From NCBI RefSeq assembly GCF_009870125.1, contig NC_046683.1, positions 19,601,001 to 19,665,000 of the forward strand: DNA of 64,000 nt. The letters run 5' to 3'. Positions within the stretch are counted from its first letter, which is position 1. Each line of letters opens with the position of its first letter. Source of the DNA: Drosophila pseudoobscura. Its lineage: Eukaryota > Arthropoda > Insecta > Diptera > Drosophilidae. Made by a program: the position numbers and the translations under genes. Positions 38,553 through 51,559 of this stretch are shown one piece after another. Under the pieces are notes generated by a model. That model did no database searches, was not told the origin of the DNA, and saw only the letters and a list, made by a program, of their open reading frames with translations.

Positions 38553-40261
38553 TCTTGTCGCTTGTCTGTCTTTGTGGCCGTACCCGCTCCTGCTCCCGAT
38601 CCCGCTTCCTCTCCCTGTCCCTCTCTGCTGGCGACGGCGACAATTGCACTTTGTTGCAGGTGCACAAGTGCAGGCAGAAAGCCACAAGAAAACAATCAAC
38701 AAAGAATAGACAAAAGACACGCACCTATGGTAGGCAGCGGCAGGTGCAGGTTGGGGCACGGGGGTACTGCATCAATCAGAGTCTGGCCGACTACGGCTAC
38801 GGCTCCGGGTCCGACTCCGACTCTGACTCCTCAATGGACTGTCAGTAGTCAATCACAGTGACAGCGCTAACTGCTTTCGTCTGCTGCCCGCCGACCGCCG
38901 ACCGCCGCCTGCCGCCGCTCCTTCGTAGCCAGTACTTCTTCGCTGCTCTTCTCTCTCGTCGTTAGTTCTACCCTTGAAGAAGGTATTACCAATTTTCTCT
39001 GATTTTGGATTTCCGTACTTTTGTACAATGTACATATGTATGTTTGCATGGGTAGGACCTTTTAGAAGAGGAATAATCAGTGAATAAATTATTGATTATA
39101 ATCAATAGAGGGAATCGATTATTCATGATTATTAATCATATGTACTCGTACTATATGTTGAGAATTCAGCACTCATTCTTCCATATAGCTTCCTGGCGAT
39201 AGTCCTGGAAAAAGTTGAAGTTTATGTTTCCATATGGTTTAATACATCGAGAAAAAATAGGCAAAATATCAGTCCGCTAAAATTGAATGACCAATGACCA
39301 ACCAATATTTGGTAGAAAGGCCACTTCGAATGAAATCAGATGACTTTATCATATGGCTGACACAGGAACGGTGCATTTTAAAGGGTATCAAGCGGTCGTT
39401 CTCGACGCGTCGCGTTCCCACATTTCTTTCTTCTTGCTGTTGTCTTTGCCACCAACTTTCTATGCGGAGAGCAGAGAGTACGAGCACATACATGCATACA
39501 TTTTTACTATGACCATCCCGATATCACTCTCACTCTCTCTGTTTCTCTCTTTTCCTTTAGGTACGGGCCATACGGAACTTCGATCTGGCTAAAATGATGG
39601 GCTGCTGGCACGTGGTCCAGTACTACGCATCCACGGAGGAGCTGCCGGAGTACGCCTGCATGCGCAGTCACTTCAGCTTCTCCGGGGAGGATCAGCATGT
39701 GGGTACACTGAAACCTTCGACAGCATCCAAAAATTTTTGAAATTACTTCATTCTCTGCCAGATTACGATGAACTTCAGTTACATTTTCGCGGAGGATCCG
39801 CTGCGGGAGAAGATGCAGGGCAACATTACGTGGATGATACCAGAGTTCCAGTATCCCGGCCACTGGATGCATACCGAGGATATATGTGAGTGGGAAACAG
39901 AGTACAGCTTTGAGATATTGAAACTTATCCACTCCGCACAGATGAGGGCGTCTACAACACCTATGTGCTGGACACGGACTACCAGAGCTGGGGCCTGGTC
40001 ATGCACTGTGCCGAGAAAAAGAAGCACACCAGGTACCTGTCCGCCCTGCTGCTGTCGCGGGAGCCGACACTGGGAGAGAATGTGGTCAACTTTCTGCGTG
40101 AGAAGCTGCCGCGCTACCACATAGACCTGTCCTTCATGTTCGACATTAATCAGACGGCCTGTGAGAACCTCATGGAGTCCAGCAGCGATGATCCGTTGGC
40201 CTACATTGTGAATGGGCGCAAAAATGAGAAGGAAATGTTTAAAATAATCACTAAGCAATAA
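37707..40261 (+). CDS. karl: Secreted lipocalin, karl
   Basis: Exons 37707-37865, 39561-39698, 39762-39885 and 39942-40261 encode 246 aa with all phases closing. Signal peptide about 1-25 (leucine-rich core). The first lipocalin signature GCWHVVQYY is at 67-75. Conserved cysteines follow in a pattern fitting disulfides of an apolipoprotein-D-like barrel. Lipocalins are secreted carriers of small hydrophobic ligands; the ligand here is unknown. D. melanogaster has three such genes (NLaz, GLaz, karl), and karl is the X-linked one, so the name follows from chromosome context and family rather than a direct match. A polyadenylation signal AATAAA overlaps the stop codon (40257-40262). Intron 1 (1.7 kb) holds GGGAGT and CGT repeats. 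Confidence 0.85.
37890..37927. repeat. (GGGAGT)n hexamer tract in karl intron 1
   Basis: About six copies of GGGAGT, 25 bp downstream of the first karl donor site. Confidence 0.85.
38522..38552. repeat. (CGT)n triplet tract in karl intron 1
   Basis: About ten perfect CGT triplets; every frame stays open, producing false ORFs on both strands. Confidence 0.9.
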
Positions 40262-40263
40262 AT

Positions 40264-41720
40264 CAGAATACATTTAAATTTGCGCGCTTCTTTCGGGCGC
40301 CCTCTGACGCCTGTTGCATTGAATCACAGCAAAATGAAGCCCTGTATTTGCCAATCACAGTGCTACGCAAAAGATGAAGTAGCGGGAGAGGTAAGTTCTG
40401 CAGTAAGATTGGGTTCAGGGTGATTATTTAAGCTCTATTTTGACGTCAAAATTGCGTTTCGTATATTTGATCAATTTCATCAATCTATTAAATTGCCATT
40501 CATTTTCTTGCCACTCATTCGCTTTCAAATAATTTCTTTTTGACGCGCACATCTCGTACCCAGTCGATAGTATCGATGGCCGAACCGGTAATGGCTTCTT
40601 TATAGCTCTCTTTGAATCGGGTCCTGAATCGGTAGCAATAATGAGACTCATTCCAGACACACTTGCGTTTATTACCGTTGGCAACTTCAAATTTTTATGG
40701 ATATTATAGGATATGATATAAGTAAGGAAATGTTTTTCCTCGCAGGCTATAATGAATGCAGAAACTAGTCAGTCTCTGTTTTAAAGCTAGTAACGATATT
40801 CGGTAGTTAGTGGACATCTTACTGAGACCAAGAATATGAATCGATATATGTGTTTGTACTAATCAAACGCATTAATATTCTTAAGACATGTCAATCTGAG
40901 AAGAAGTCCTTACAAAAGTTTCAAATAAGCTTGGAAAACATAATTTTAATGTTTAATGAAATTAAATAGGATATACAAATGTTCGTACTCGTAGCGGATA
41001 CCTGTTGACCACACACTTCGTTTCGTTCCGCTTACACTTACTTTTTATGTTTTGACTTTATTTGTTGAAACCTTATTTAGGAAAAAAAGGATAAAATGGA
41101 GCATTCAAAACTAGCCAATCTTGTAGAAAATTGATGTTTCAATCGGCTAAAATTATGTGATCAGGTATAAAAGTTTCAGCTAGCTAGTAATATCAAATCT
41201 ATTATAAATATTGAGGAATATGGTTTCCAATCCTTGATGAAATTCGATGAACTCATTTTAATATTCCACCGTAAATTAACGTATATTTTATCGTTAAATC
41301 CGAAGTAACACAAATTTCATACTTCATAGTATGTTATAGTATTTTTCAGTATATTTTAAGAATCGATATCGACTCTCCCTCTTGCCCAATGCACCAATGT
41401 AGAAACCGTGTAGACATGCCCTTTTGAGCCATCCCAGACCACATCACATCGTAACACTAACCATACACTATATTGTATGGTTAGTGATCGTAATCAGCAT
41501 TGAATTCCTGATAATTCAATAATTACATATACATGTAGTTAATATGTAGAGAGTATGTAGATAACTAAATGTCTAGCTAGCTAGTAATATCAATACTACC
41601 CCGAATATCAAAAACGGGGAATAGATGCAACATGAATACAATTAATTCGTCAGTATATTAACGATATATTTTGAAATTTGTGAAGTAGTTTCGGTATATT
41701 TCTGATGGTCACCGTATATT
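40264..41720. other. AT-rich spacer between karl and wapl
   Basis: No coding region. It contains an inverted repeat with a 13-bp perfect stem (41455-41486). It also holds a decayed duplicate (about 41178-41311) of the segment that carries the wapl promoter (41573-41746). Confidence 0.55.
41278..41311 (+). repeat. Decayed duplicate of wapl core-promoter segment
   Basis: This stretch aligns to 41711-41744 base by base with few mismatches, but TATCGATA has become TATCGTTA and the GGTCACAC part has become AGTAACAC. A second collinear match (AGCTAGTAATATCAA at about 41180 and 41576) lies upstream of both, so this is a local duplication and not chance. Confidence 0.6.
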
Positions 41721-41721
41721 T

Positions 41722-41746
41722 TATCGATAAATCCGCGGTCACACTG
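41722..41746 (+). promoter_or_regulatory. wapl: DRE plus Motif 1 core promoter, probably of wapl
   Basis: A perfect DREF site TATCGATA (41722-41729) is followed by CGGTCACACTG (41736-41746), the Drosophila core-promoter Motif 1 in sense orientation. This pair marks broadly expressed, TATA-less genes. The start site should lie just downstream, about 1.2 kb before the wapl ATG, with a 5'UTR intron in between. Confidence 0.65.
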
Positions 41747-42516
41747 ATTTGGTCCCACTATCCGTAGTTTCTGCGAAAACAGAAGAAAAATAAACTTTTC
41801 CGTGAGATTTGTTCGCACAAATTGTAAAAAATACAATCGATTGGTAGCGCGCTATAACTCCGTTCGTCCCCCACATATGTATCACAGTGCGGCAGGCATA
41901 TATGCCACAACAAACGCAATATTAAAGTTTCGCACGAAGAAGAAGAACGGACAGCAGCTATAATTGTAGATGTCTTGTTGTTGTTTCTGTTGTACCTGCC
42001 CCGACTCTCGCCATGACGCGGAGATGATGCTGCTACTGGGGCAACATTGAGGCAAAGTAAAAGTGGTTGAAATGTGTGTGCAACAAACTACGCTGCAGTC
42101 GATGATGCAGATGGCGACGTCCCAGCCCCATTGATATCGGGCGCGGGGTGGGGAGCATTTACTTAGGTGGAAAACTAACTATCGCCCAGAACTCGTGCGT
42201 GCCACAAAATTGCGCCAATAAGCAAAAGAGAGGCGAACGCAAACGCAAACATCGTTTGTTTTATTGCATTCCTCGCTCGCACACACACACACACACACAC
42301 ACAAACAAACAAGCAAGCACCAAGCACTCACGCACACTGGCCAACTCTCATCCAGCAACACACGCGCACGCATATGCCCATATGTGTTCGTGTACATGCT
42401 GCAGCAACAGAGATTTTGTCTACTACTCTCACAAACACACATGCATTTACGCAGCAAAACGCAGCACAACAAAACCACCACCACCTCTCCTCTCCTCCGC
42501 AAATGTTTTGCTTGAG

Positions 42517-42866
42517 GTAAGTCCCAACGTCAAGATGCAACACTTGCAACAGCAACAGCAGCAGCAACATCATAACACCAGCGGCCCGCAACAATTGCAA
42601 CAAAGCGAGCAAAAGTGCAACAAATTGATTTGTGTGTGTTTTTTTTTTGTTTGGAGAATCCAATAAAAATTGGAAATCGTTGACAGTCCACGGTGTGCAC
42701 TAGTGTGTGCTCGCTCCCACCCATCGCTGGCATACGGTCGCACGCTTTGTTGTGTTTTGCTGTTGCTGCATTTCTCTCGCTCCGCCCCAGGATGCTCCTG
42801 TTGTTCAATTTGTTGTTTCAGTGTTGCAAAAAGGTTAAGTTAATTATGCATTTTGTTCGCTTCCAG
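42517..42866 (+). other. wapl: wapl 5'UTR intron
   Basis: Donor GTAAGT at 42517 after CTTGAG, and acceptor CGCTTCCAG ending at 42866. The second exon then runs 98 bases to the ATG at 42965. The leader exon upstream (about 41750-42516) contains CA and CAA repeats. Confidence 0.55.
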
Positions 42867-42964
42867 TGAGAATCCAAGACAGTGAATCGTTGAACCAGTC
42901 CAGGCCTCAGGAAGAGCACAAGGAAGAGCCAGAGCAGCAGCAGTAGTCGAAGAAGCCCGCCAAG

Positions 42965-45900
42965 ATGTCGCGCTGGGGCAAGAACATCGTCGTACCGCTG
43001 GATTCCCTCTGCAAGGAGAAGGAAAACACCAACCGGCCGACAGTGGCCCGTTCCGTGGGCACCGTGGGCAAATGGGGCAAGATGGGGTTCACCTCGACCC
43101 GCACCTACACACTCTCCGCCCTCCATCCGATGGCAGCGGCGGCGGCGGCCGCCGCAGCAGCAGCCAGTCCCGCCCAAAGCCCGGCCTCTACATACGACCA
43201 TGATCCGAACGACATGTCCGTGTCTGTGCCGGAACCGCCCAAGCCTAAGAAGTTCTTCAAGTCACGAAACGCCGCGCCGCCCGAGGTGATTGCCCAGATC
43301 ATCCAGCAGATGCCGCACTGCGTCGACACGTCGCCGATGCGGGATCAGCATGCCGCGCCCGCCGCCCACGAGACCCTCAAACAGAAGCTGGTCAAAGGCA
43401 ACTCCGCAGAGCGGAAGCGCAAATCTCCCAAGAAGAAAGCATCAACGCCTGCGACGCCCTCGACGCCAGGTGCGTTCGGTCTGGACAGCGATGGCATGGA
43501 TACGCCGGCGGATCATCAGGAGGGTGGCGACGAACCCCGGTCGACCAAGAAAAAGCGACCCAAGGAGGAAAAGAAGCTCAAGCCGGAGGCGCCGCCATCG
43601 CGAATCCTGGGACGGACCCGCAAGGCGGTCAACTACCGTGAGGTGGACGAGGACGATCGGTATCCCACGCCCACTAAGGATCTAATCATTTCCAAGTCGC
43701 GTACCCCAACGGAAACGGTTACATCAGCCTCGGCATTGGCCGCCTCTGTGGCTGCCACCTCCACAGAAGCCATCACCTCGACAGCAGGCAGCAGTCCCGA
43801 TTCTGGTCTAGCGCTTCCGCCCCCCATAACGGCGCCCAGTACCGCGGCTGCGTCTGCTACGACAACGCTGCCGCTGCCTCCATCCGCCTCCGCCACGAAC
43901 TCCACAAGTGCATCCCGCACGCCGGAGCATCCGCCCATTGTGCTGCGCATTTCCAAGGTGAGTGTGGACAATCGGAGCCCTAATCCTTACCTTAAATCTG
44001 CCTTAAATCGAAGTTTTGCTTGTGTGGACACGGGTATTGGGGAATAAGAGCACTAAGGACTGTTGAATATCTGGAGGAATGCCTTGCCTCGAGGCTTACC
44101 AAACTAAAAGATTACTTTATGTTCTTGCAAAGAAGGTTGCAGCCGGAGGAGTCGGCTCGAGTCCGTCTCCGTTTGTCTATCCGATTCGAGACGGTGACGA
44201 ATAAATATTGAGAAACACCTGTGGAGCACAGAGCAAGATAAAGAGCCTTCACAAGGGCGAACGTTCGAAATGGAGAAATGATCTGCTGATTGCAGACTAG
44301 TCGCTATAAAGATACCTACATATGTATCTGTTTCTGTGTTTTATGTTGATTGTAGGTTGCCACAGACGATCTTGAATAATGTTCTTTAAATTATATGATT
44401 CTTACTTGTACATAAATGGGTTTACCATCAAAATATTGGAATCTGAGATATCGTGATAAACATACATATATTCTTGATCAGCTATATACAGTATATATAT
44501 ATATATATATAAAATATATATATATGTATATCTCTTTATATATATATAAAAGTCTATACAGGCATGTCCTGCTATACATATAATCATATTCATGCAAGAT
44601 TCGCTTACAATATTTAAAAATTCCCAAATAGTTACATATATGTATATAATTTTTTTCTTCGGCGATCCGATCGCTCTTTTTAGATTTCTCTAGCGGCTAA
44701 TAAAATCAATCAGTAAAAGCAGAATTAAAAATATTAATATTCCCACCATTAGTGGAGTACCCTCAACATTTGAGAGCAGCCGCTCCGCAAGCGATCTCCC
44801 TCCTCTCTCTCTCTCTCTCTCTCTCGGGCTAGTTCGCTCACTCACCCCTCTCTTTTTGACGGCTCTCTTTCTCTCTCTCGTCAGTTCTGGCACTCGAGTG
44901 CCAGAGCGCGCTGAGTGGGAAAGAGAAAGCGACAGCAACAACAAGGCAGTGTTAAATTACGCGCGCTTTTACATTAAACGGAGTTTTTTTTTGTCTTTCT
45001 TTCTTTCTTTCTTTCTGGGCTGCTTAGCGTTTTCTGTTTCTTGTTCTGCCGCTGCCTTCTGCTTCTCTTTCTGCTTCTGTTATTACCTTGTGGCTATCTT
45101 CTTTCGACAGTCAGTGTCGCCGCAGTTGTTAGCGGCAGTTTTTCAGACGCTTGGGGAAACGAAACGCGACACCGCCAGACATTTGCCATCCAAAGGGGAA
45201 GAGAACAGAACAGAACAGAACAGAACAAAAGTGGAGGAATCAGACGACAAAACCCGAATTTGAAGTTGAGTCTAAAAACGGATCGAATTTTCAATCACTT
45301 TTGCAGGGCACTTCCCGCTTGGTCAGCACGGACAGCGAGGAGCCGCCCGGCAGTTCGCCAGCGCATCATCAGTACCAGCAGCAGCAGCAGCAGCAGCTCC
45401 TCCAGCATCATCAGCAGCACCACCTTCAGTACCAGAACCAGAGCCAGAGCCAGCAGCAACACCTGGAGGAGTCATTTGGAGCAGAGACTGGAACAGTGGG
45501 AGCGGGAGGTGTAGATAGAAGAGACGACGAGAGAGAAAAAGTTCCTGCAAATACGCCAAAAATCATTGTGAAACCCCTTCGACCTCCTGGGGCCGAGGGA
45601 ACGGGTGCCGCCGCCGCCGCCGCCGCCAGCTTCGAGGAGCAGCGCCTGCCAGAGGAGACAGAGGAGGACGCCGACGAGGAAGAAGAGGAGGAGGAGGAGG
45701 AAGAGCCGCCAGAGATCAACTATTGCACTGTGAAGATCTCACCGGACAAACCCCCGAAGGAGCGCCTGAAGCTGATCATCAAGACCGACGTGATCCGGCA
45801 CGCCATCGCCAAAGCAGCCGCAGCAGCGGCAGCCAAAGCAGCCGGGGAGGAGACGCGCAGCGAAAAGAAGTCCAAGAGCAAGAAGCACAAGCACCTCAAG

Positions 45901-48900
45901 CACGCCCAGTTGGAGCAGCAGCTGCTCACCAACTGCAATACCAGCAACACAGCCAGCGGTGGAACAGTACCCAGTGCGACAGTCACATCGACAGCGACAG
46001 CGACAGCCACAGGCACAGGCACAGCAACGGCCACCGTCACAACGGAGGCTAACTCAGAGTTTAAGACGCCGTCACCCCACCTGGCCCTCAACGAGCCCCC
46101 GCACCAACAACAGCAACAACAGCAGACGCAGCCGATCCCAATCCAGCCTCATCGCGGCTCGGTGATTTCGCCCACCACACGCTCGGACCACGACTTCGAC
46201 TCGCAGTCCTCGGTGCTGGGCAGCATCTCCTCTAAGGGAAACAGCACGCCGCTGATGCTGGCGCAGGCCGTTCAGGAGGACAGCTGCGTTATTCGGAGCC
46301 GGGGATCCAGTGTGATCACCAGCGACCTGGAGTCGAGCCAGCACTCGTCCCTGGTGGCGCCCCCCTCAGACATCGAGTCGCGCCTGGAGTCCATGATGAT
46401 GACCATCGATGGAGGGTCAGCTGCAGCTGGGACGGCGGTATCTGATGTGGCACCGGGGCCGCTGCAAGAGGATATTCTGGCCGTTCTCCGCGGAGACGTG
46501 ACCCGGGTCAATGGAGCGGGAGAGGAGCCTCCAGCTGTGGAAGAGCCGCCGCCCAAACGGGCCACGCGGGGAAGGGCTAGAAAGGCCAACAACAATGTGG
46601 ATGCGGCACCAGCGGCGCCATCAACGGTTACAGAAACGCGGACACGCGGCAGGACCAAGGCAGCGGAGACAGTCACATCGCCCGTGGCCCCGGCCGTGCC
46701 TGTGCCCGTGGCCGTGCCTGTGCCTGTGCCCAAGCGGGCCACACGTGGCACTCGCGGCGCCAAGAAAGCGGAACTGGAGACGAACATGGAGGTGGACGAG
46801 TCCGGTCCGCTGGCTGGGACCGACCAGGAGGATGCCACGGCAACTGTCACGACCACATCCCTGCCGCGACGAGGGCGCAATGCCGCCGCACGGGCCAACA
46901 ATAACAATCTGGCCAGCATCAACAACAACATCAACAAGATAGCCGCCAGTCTCTCGGCCAAGGCGGAGGCCAGTCGTCTGGCGGAGGGCGGGCCGACACC
47001 TGGGGCGCGCAGCTACGGGCGGAAGCGGAAGAACCAGCAGGTGACACAGGTAGTGCCGCAGGAAGCGCAAGCGGGCGGCGAGGGCGCGGAGGACGCTGCT
47101 GCACAGCGGGAAGAAGAGGATGAGGAGGAGCAGCCTACGCCCGCCAAAATTCCGCACACCGATCCCGATCCCGAGCCCGTTCACGACGCGGATGCCGATG
47201 CGGATGCGGACCACGATAACGAACCGGATCCCGATCCGGATCTGGACGAGGCCGACGAGCTGTCGAACAACTCGAACTCGAATTCGAACAACTCCTCGCT
47301 TCACCACGACGGCTCCTCGTCGTCGCCCCCGCCGCGCGACTTTAAGTTCAAGGACAAGTTCAAGCGTACCCTCACCCTCGACACGCAGGTGGCCAATGCT
47401 AATGCAGAGGCCGCTGCAGCCGCCGCAGCAGCCGCAGCCGCCGCAGCGGAAGCGGAAGCTGCACCAGCAGCAGAAGCAGAGGGTGGGGCCTCCTCGGCCG
47501 TTCAACCACCACCACCACCCGCAGATACGGAGCAGCGAGGAGCCGTGAAGCTGGTCATTTCCAAGAAGAAGGGCAGCATCTTTAAGAGCCGAGCCCTGGT
47601 GCCCTCCGACCAGGCCGAGCAGGCGACTGTGGCCAAGCGGCACCTCTACAAGCACAGCTGGGACGCGGCCCTCGAGGCGAATGGCGGTGGCACCGGTAGC
47701 GATGCCAGCAATGCCTCCGCTCCCGGCGGTGTCTCCTCCACGGGAGGCAAGGACCATATGCTGCATATGCACCTGCTCGCCACCAAGTCGGATGGCGACT
47801 TCTGCGACAGCCCGTCCTCCAATAACAACACGAGCAGCGGAAGCTGCTCCTCCTCCACCCTGCGCGACGACAGTCCGGGCCTGGGCCTGGGACAGGGTCT
47901 GGGCAAGGTCTCGCGGAGCTCGGCCAAGCAGATCAGCATGCCCGCCGCCCATACCATGGTGGAGGGCTTCGACATGGACGCGGCCGAGGTGGAGGAGCTG
48001 GGCCTGGAGCGGGTCGTTGGGCTGAGCAGCGTGGGAAATCTAGTCGGTAGCAGCGGCAGCGGTCCCATTCGGGTGGACCGCAAGACCAAGGAGTACTACA
48101 CGGTGGTGCGGAATGTTAAGACCGCCCACCAAATCCAGGAGATTGGCGAGTATCAGGAGATGGACGACGACGTTGAGTACATACTGGACGCCCTGCAGCC
48201 GCATAATCCCCCTGCAACGCGCTGCCTCTCCGCCCTCCAGCTGGCCACCAAGTGCATGATGCCCGCCTTCAGGATGCATGTCCGTGCCCATGGCGTGGTC
48301 ACCAAGTTCTTCAAGGTAAGTAGTCCTGGAGTAGAAATGGAGACTGAGACGCGAGCGAATATCCTTACAATTTGTATTTATATCTGTTTAGGCCCTGTCC
48401 GATGCCAACAGGGATTTGAGCCTGGGCCTGTGCACCTCGGCCATCATGTACATCCTGTCGCAGGAGGGCCTCAACATGGACCTGGACCGGGATTCGCTGG
48501 AGCTGATGATCAATCTGCTGGAGGCGGACGGCGTGGGCGTCGGCGGGGCGGCCCCCTCTGACCAGCGGGCCAACTACGAGCGGAACAAGCAGAAGGTGCG
48601 AGAGCTGTGCGAGGAAATCAAGGCACAGGGCAAGGGCACCCACCTGAACGTTGAGTCCATCACGGTGGGCACGCTGGCCATGGAGACGCTTCTCTCGCTG
48701 ACTTCGAAGCGCGCCGGCGAGTGGTTCAAGGAGGACCTGCGAAAGCTGGGCGGTTTGGAGCACATCATCAAGACCATATCGGACTTCTGCCGGCCTGTGA
48801 TCGCCTGCGACATGGACATGGAGCGGCAGATCACGTGGGTGCCGGTCCTGCTGGACAACATGCAGACGGTGGCTCGCTGCCTGCGCGTCCTCGAGAATGT

Positions 48901-50289
48901 CACGCAGCACAACGAGGCCAATCAGCGCTACATGCTAACCTTTGCCAAGGGGCGGGCGGTCGACACGCTCTGTCTGCTGTACCGGCTCTGCAGCCGGCAA
49001 CTGGTGTTGCATCCCTCTACCACAGAGCTGGCCACGGGCAGCAACAGCCGCAAGGAGCATCCGGGCGTCGCCATGCGCGAGCTTCTCATAAACGTGATGA
49101 AGGTGCTGATCAGCCTCACGCACACCTTCAACGAGGCACACCCCTCGCTGGGCGCCGATCTGCTGGGCAAGCGTGGGGACGTGATCGAGACGAGCTTCCA
49201 GCTCTTGCTACTCTCAGGCAACTACATTCCGGAAAACTGTGTCTTCGAGCTGAGCATTTTGGTGAGTCTGCCGAGACCCTGCTCAAACCCATTATACTGA
49301 CCATTGTACTGACAACACCTCCATCTCCATCTCCACCAGGTACTCACTCTGCTGATCAATCTGTGCATGTACACGCCGCGCAATCGCACCCATTTGATGG
49401 AGGCGTTTGCCCCAGCCGAATATGTGGCGGACACTCCCCCGGTGCAGGGCAGAGTCAGTGCACTCCAGGCCCTGATCGAGTACTTTTACAAATGCGAGGA
49501 GCTTGCAAGGTGAGATCAGGAGGAAACAGACCCCTTTGAGAAGGACAGAGATTTATACGTATTATTGGTGTTCCGCCCTTACAGGTTGGTGGAGAAGAAC
49601 ACTGATGCCTTCCTGGAGAGCAACGAGACGGGAAAGAAGAAACAAGAGGAAGTCGAGGAGACGGTCAACAATCGTGAGTAGCTTCATCTGTGTGTGTTTG
49701 TGCCCCGGCAACCCAATCTAATCAAATCAAATGAAATCTAATCCCATCAAACAACAGTGCTTCAGCGCGCTGGCCATCACATGGAGCATACGCTTAAGGG
49801 CAGCTATGCGGCTATTCTTGTGGGCAATCTGATAACCGACAGCGAGCTGTACGAGGCAATAGTGCGGCGCCAGTTACGCGGCCACAGCTTCCGGGAGGTT
49901 GTGGGTGTGCTGGAGAAGTACCACACCTTCATGAATCTGACGTCCAGCGTAAGTAGTCCCCTCCTAAAGTTCCGTACTTCCCTGTCAGTTCTTGTGTAAT
50001 CGAATCTCTCTACCAATCCATTCCATAGCTGGAGGCTGCTGTCGTGTCTCACATGAAGTCCACGAAGCGCATCATCGACAACTTCAAGAAGCGCGATTAC
50101 ATCTACGAGCATGCGGACGAGCATGACGACGGTCTGCCCCTCAACCTGGAGACAACCGCGCAGGACCACCAGGATGAGCTGGCGGCGGGCATTAGTGGGG
50201 ACACGACCACTTCCTCCTCCACGTCCTCGTCGCCCACATCGTCGACGCGCGTGCCGCGCGTCTACAAGACATACAGCAGCCATAGATAA
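42965..50289 (+). CDS. wapl: Wings apart-like cohesin-release protein
   Basis: Seven coding exons: 42965-43957, 45307-48315, 48392-49261, 49340-49509, 49585-49673, 49758-49948 and 50029-50289. They total 5583 bp, 1860 aa, with all phases closing. The N-terminal 1200 residues are disordered and repeat-rich: polyA (about 57-70), Gln/His stretches (about 350-380), KRATRGRARK and KRATRGTRGAKK AT-hook-like repeats (around 750-820) and acidic Asp/Pro repeats. From about residue 1255 a helical WAPL domain begins (YYTVVRNVKTAHQIQE) and runs to about 1780, then a Ser/Thr tail. In D. melanogaster wapl opens the cohesin ring, controls sister-chromatid adhesion and heterochromatin, and acts in the nucleus. 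The divergent N-terminus is typical; the C-terminal domain makes the assignment secure. ATG 42965 has a CAAG context and starts the MSRWGKNI terminus typical of insect Wapl. Confidence 0.95.
44491..44540. repeat. (TA)n tract in wapl intron 1
   Basis: Dinucleotide AT repeat with small interruptions, within the 1.35-kb intron between the first two wapl coding exons. Confidence 0.8.
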
Positions 50290-51180
50290 TCGCTGTAACC
50301 GTGAGGGAGGAGGAGGAGGCGACAGCCTGCCACCAAAATATAAATCTGTTTGTGATTATGTAATTCGTTTATGTGTTTATATGCCGCCACTATATCTACT
50401 TGCGTGTAGTATGTGTATGTATTTGTGTATATGTCCCCTGCACTAAGCTTCGGATCAGCTACCATTATCCTTTACAGATATATAAATACATATATATGTA
50501 TATATGGTTATATGTATAGCCGCGATAGGGATAGGGATAGTAATGTGAATGTGAATGTGAATGTGTGAATATGAATATGTTTATTCGTTTCCATTAACCA
50601 AAAGTGATAGTAAACTCTTGAGCATGGTCAGCGTTTAAACTACAACCCGAGACAGTAACCGGAAAGCGGAGACCCCAATCGAAACGGAAATGATCGACAA
50701 AAATCGATCAATGCGGAATCGAACCCTCAATCGAAACGGAAACAAACCTGTAACCGAACTAGTACGATCCCGTAACCGAACCGAAATCAAACACGAAACT
50801 GGAATCGATACCGAACCCGGAGCCGAACAACACAAAGATCCAAATCCACTACTGATATGTGTACGTTATATAGTCATAAGCAATATTAGCCTAAACTAAA
50901 CTACTGCTTACCGAAACATGTAAATATTGTTTAATCAGCGATTTTATCGAGTGCGTCATAGTTTTTATTTGTAATGTGTTTTTTTTTACCTATTCGTACT
51001 CTTAAATATATTAAATACCTATCTCTTTTGTTGTAATCTTTAGATTACACATCTCAAAATATCCAGAGATGCAGACAGAGACCGCGAAACAGAGCGAGAC
51101 AGAAAGAGAAGTGTAACGAAAGCGAGCAAGGAGAAATTTAGGATTGCGTAATGTGCAAGAATAAAGAGTTATTTTATTGC
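50290..51180 (+). terminator. wapl: wapl 3'UTR with polyadenylation signal
   Basis: After the stop codon the sequence turns AT-rich with TATA-type repeats and a degenerate AACCGAAAT repeat (50645-50825). A canonical AATAAA is at 51160-51165 and more AT-rich candidates lie near 51230. Which signal is used cannot be told from sequence. Confidence 0.45.
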
Positions 51181-51559
51181 GTAAACCTAAACCTAAGCTA
51201 AAGAACACCCTACTTATAAATCTAAAACTGATAAATAAATATATATATATATATCTATATATATATAAATAAATATATGTATGTGTACGTTTACAAAAAC
51301 CACAAAAAATGTCATACCTAGGCTAAAAAAATCAGAGACAGAAAGGCGAACGCGGGCGCGACGCAAAGAAAGAGAGAAACAATTTCGGGAACAAAATATA
51401 TATTTATTTTGTGTTTTTAAATTTGTCGATAATATGAAAAAGTCTATATATATATATATATGTACATATATATATATGTATATTAGGAGTACGTCATATA
51501 TTGTTCTTGCAGAAAAAAAGAAAGCAAAAATAAAACCAAAATAAAAAACATACAAATAT

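Noticed and set aside
39779-40273. 164-codon frame antisense to karl
   Set aside because: Shadow of the karl third and fourth exons.
46621-47952. 443-codon frame antisense to wapl exon 2
   Set aside because: Antisense shadow of GC-rich, repeat-rich wapl coding sequence.
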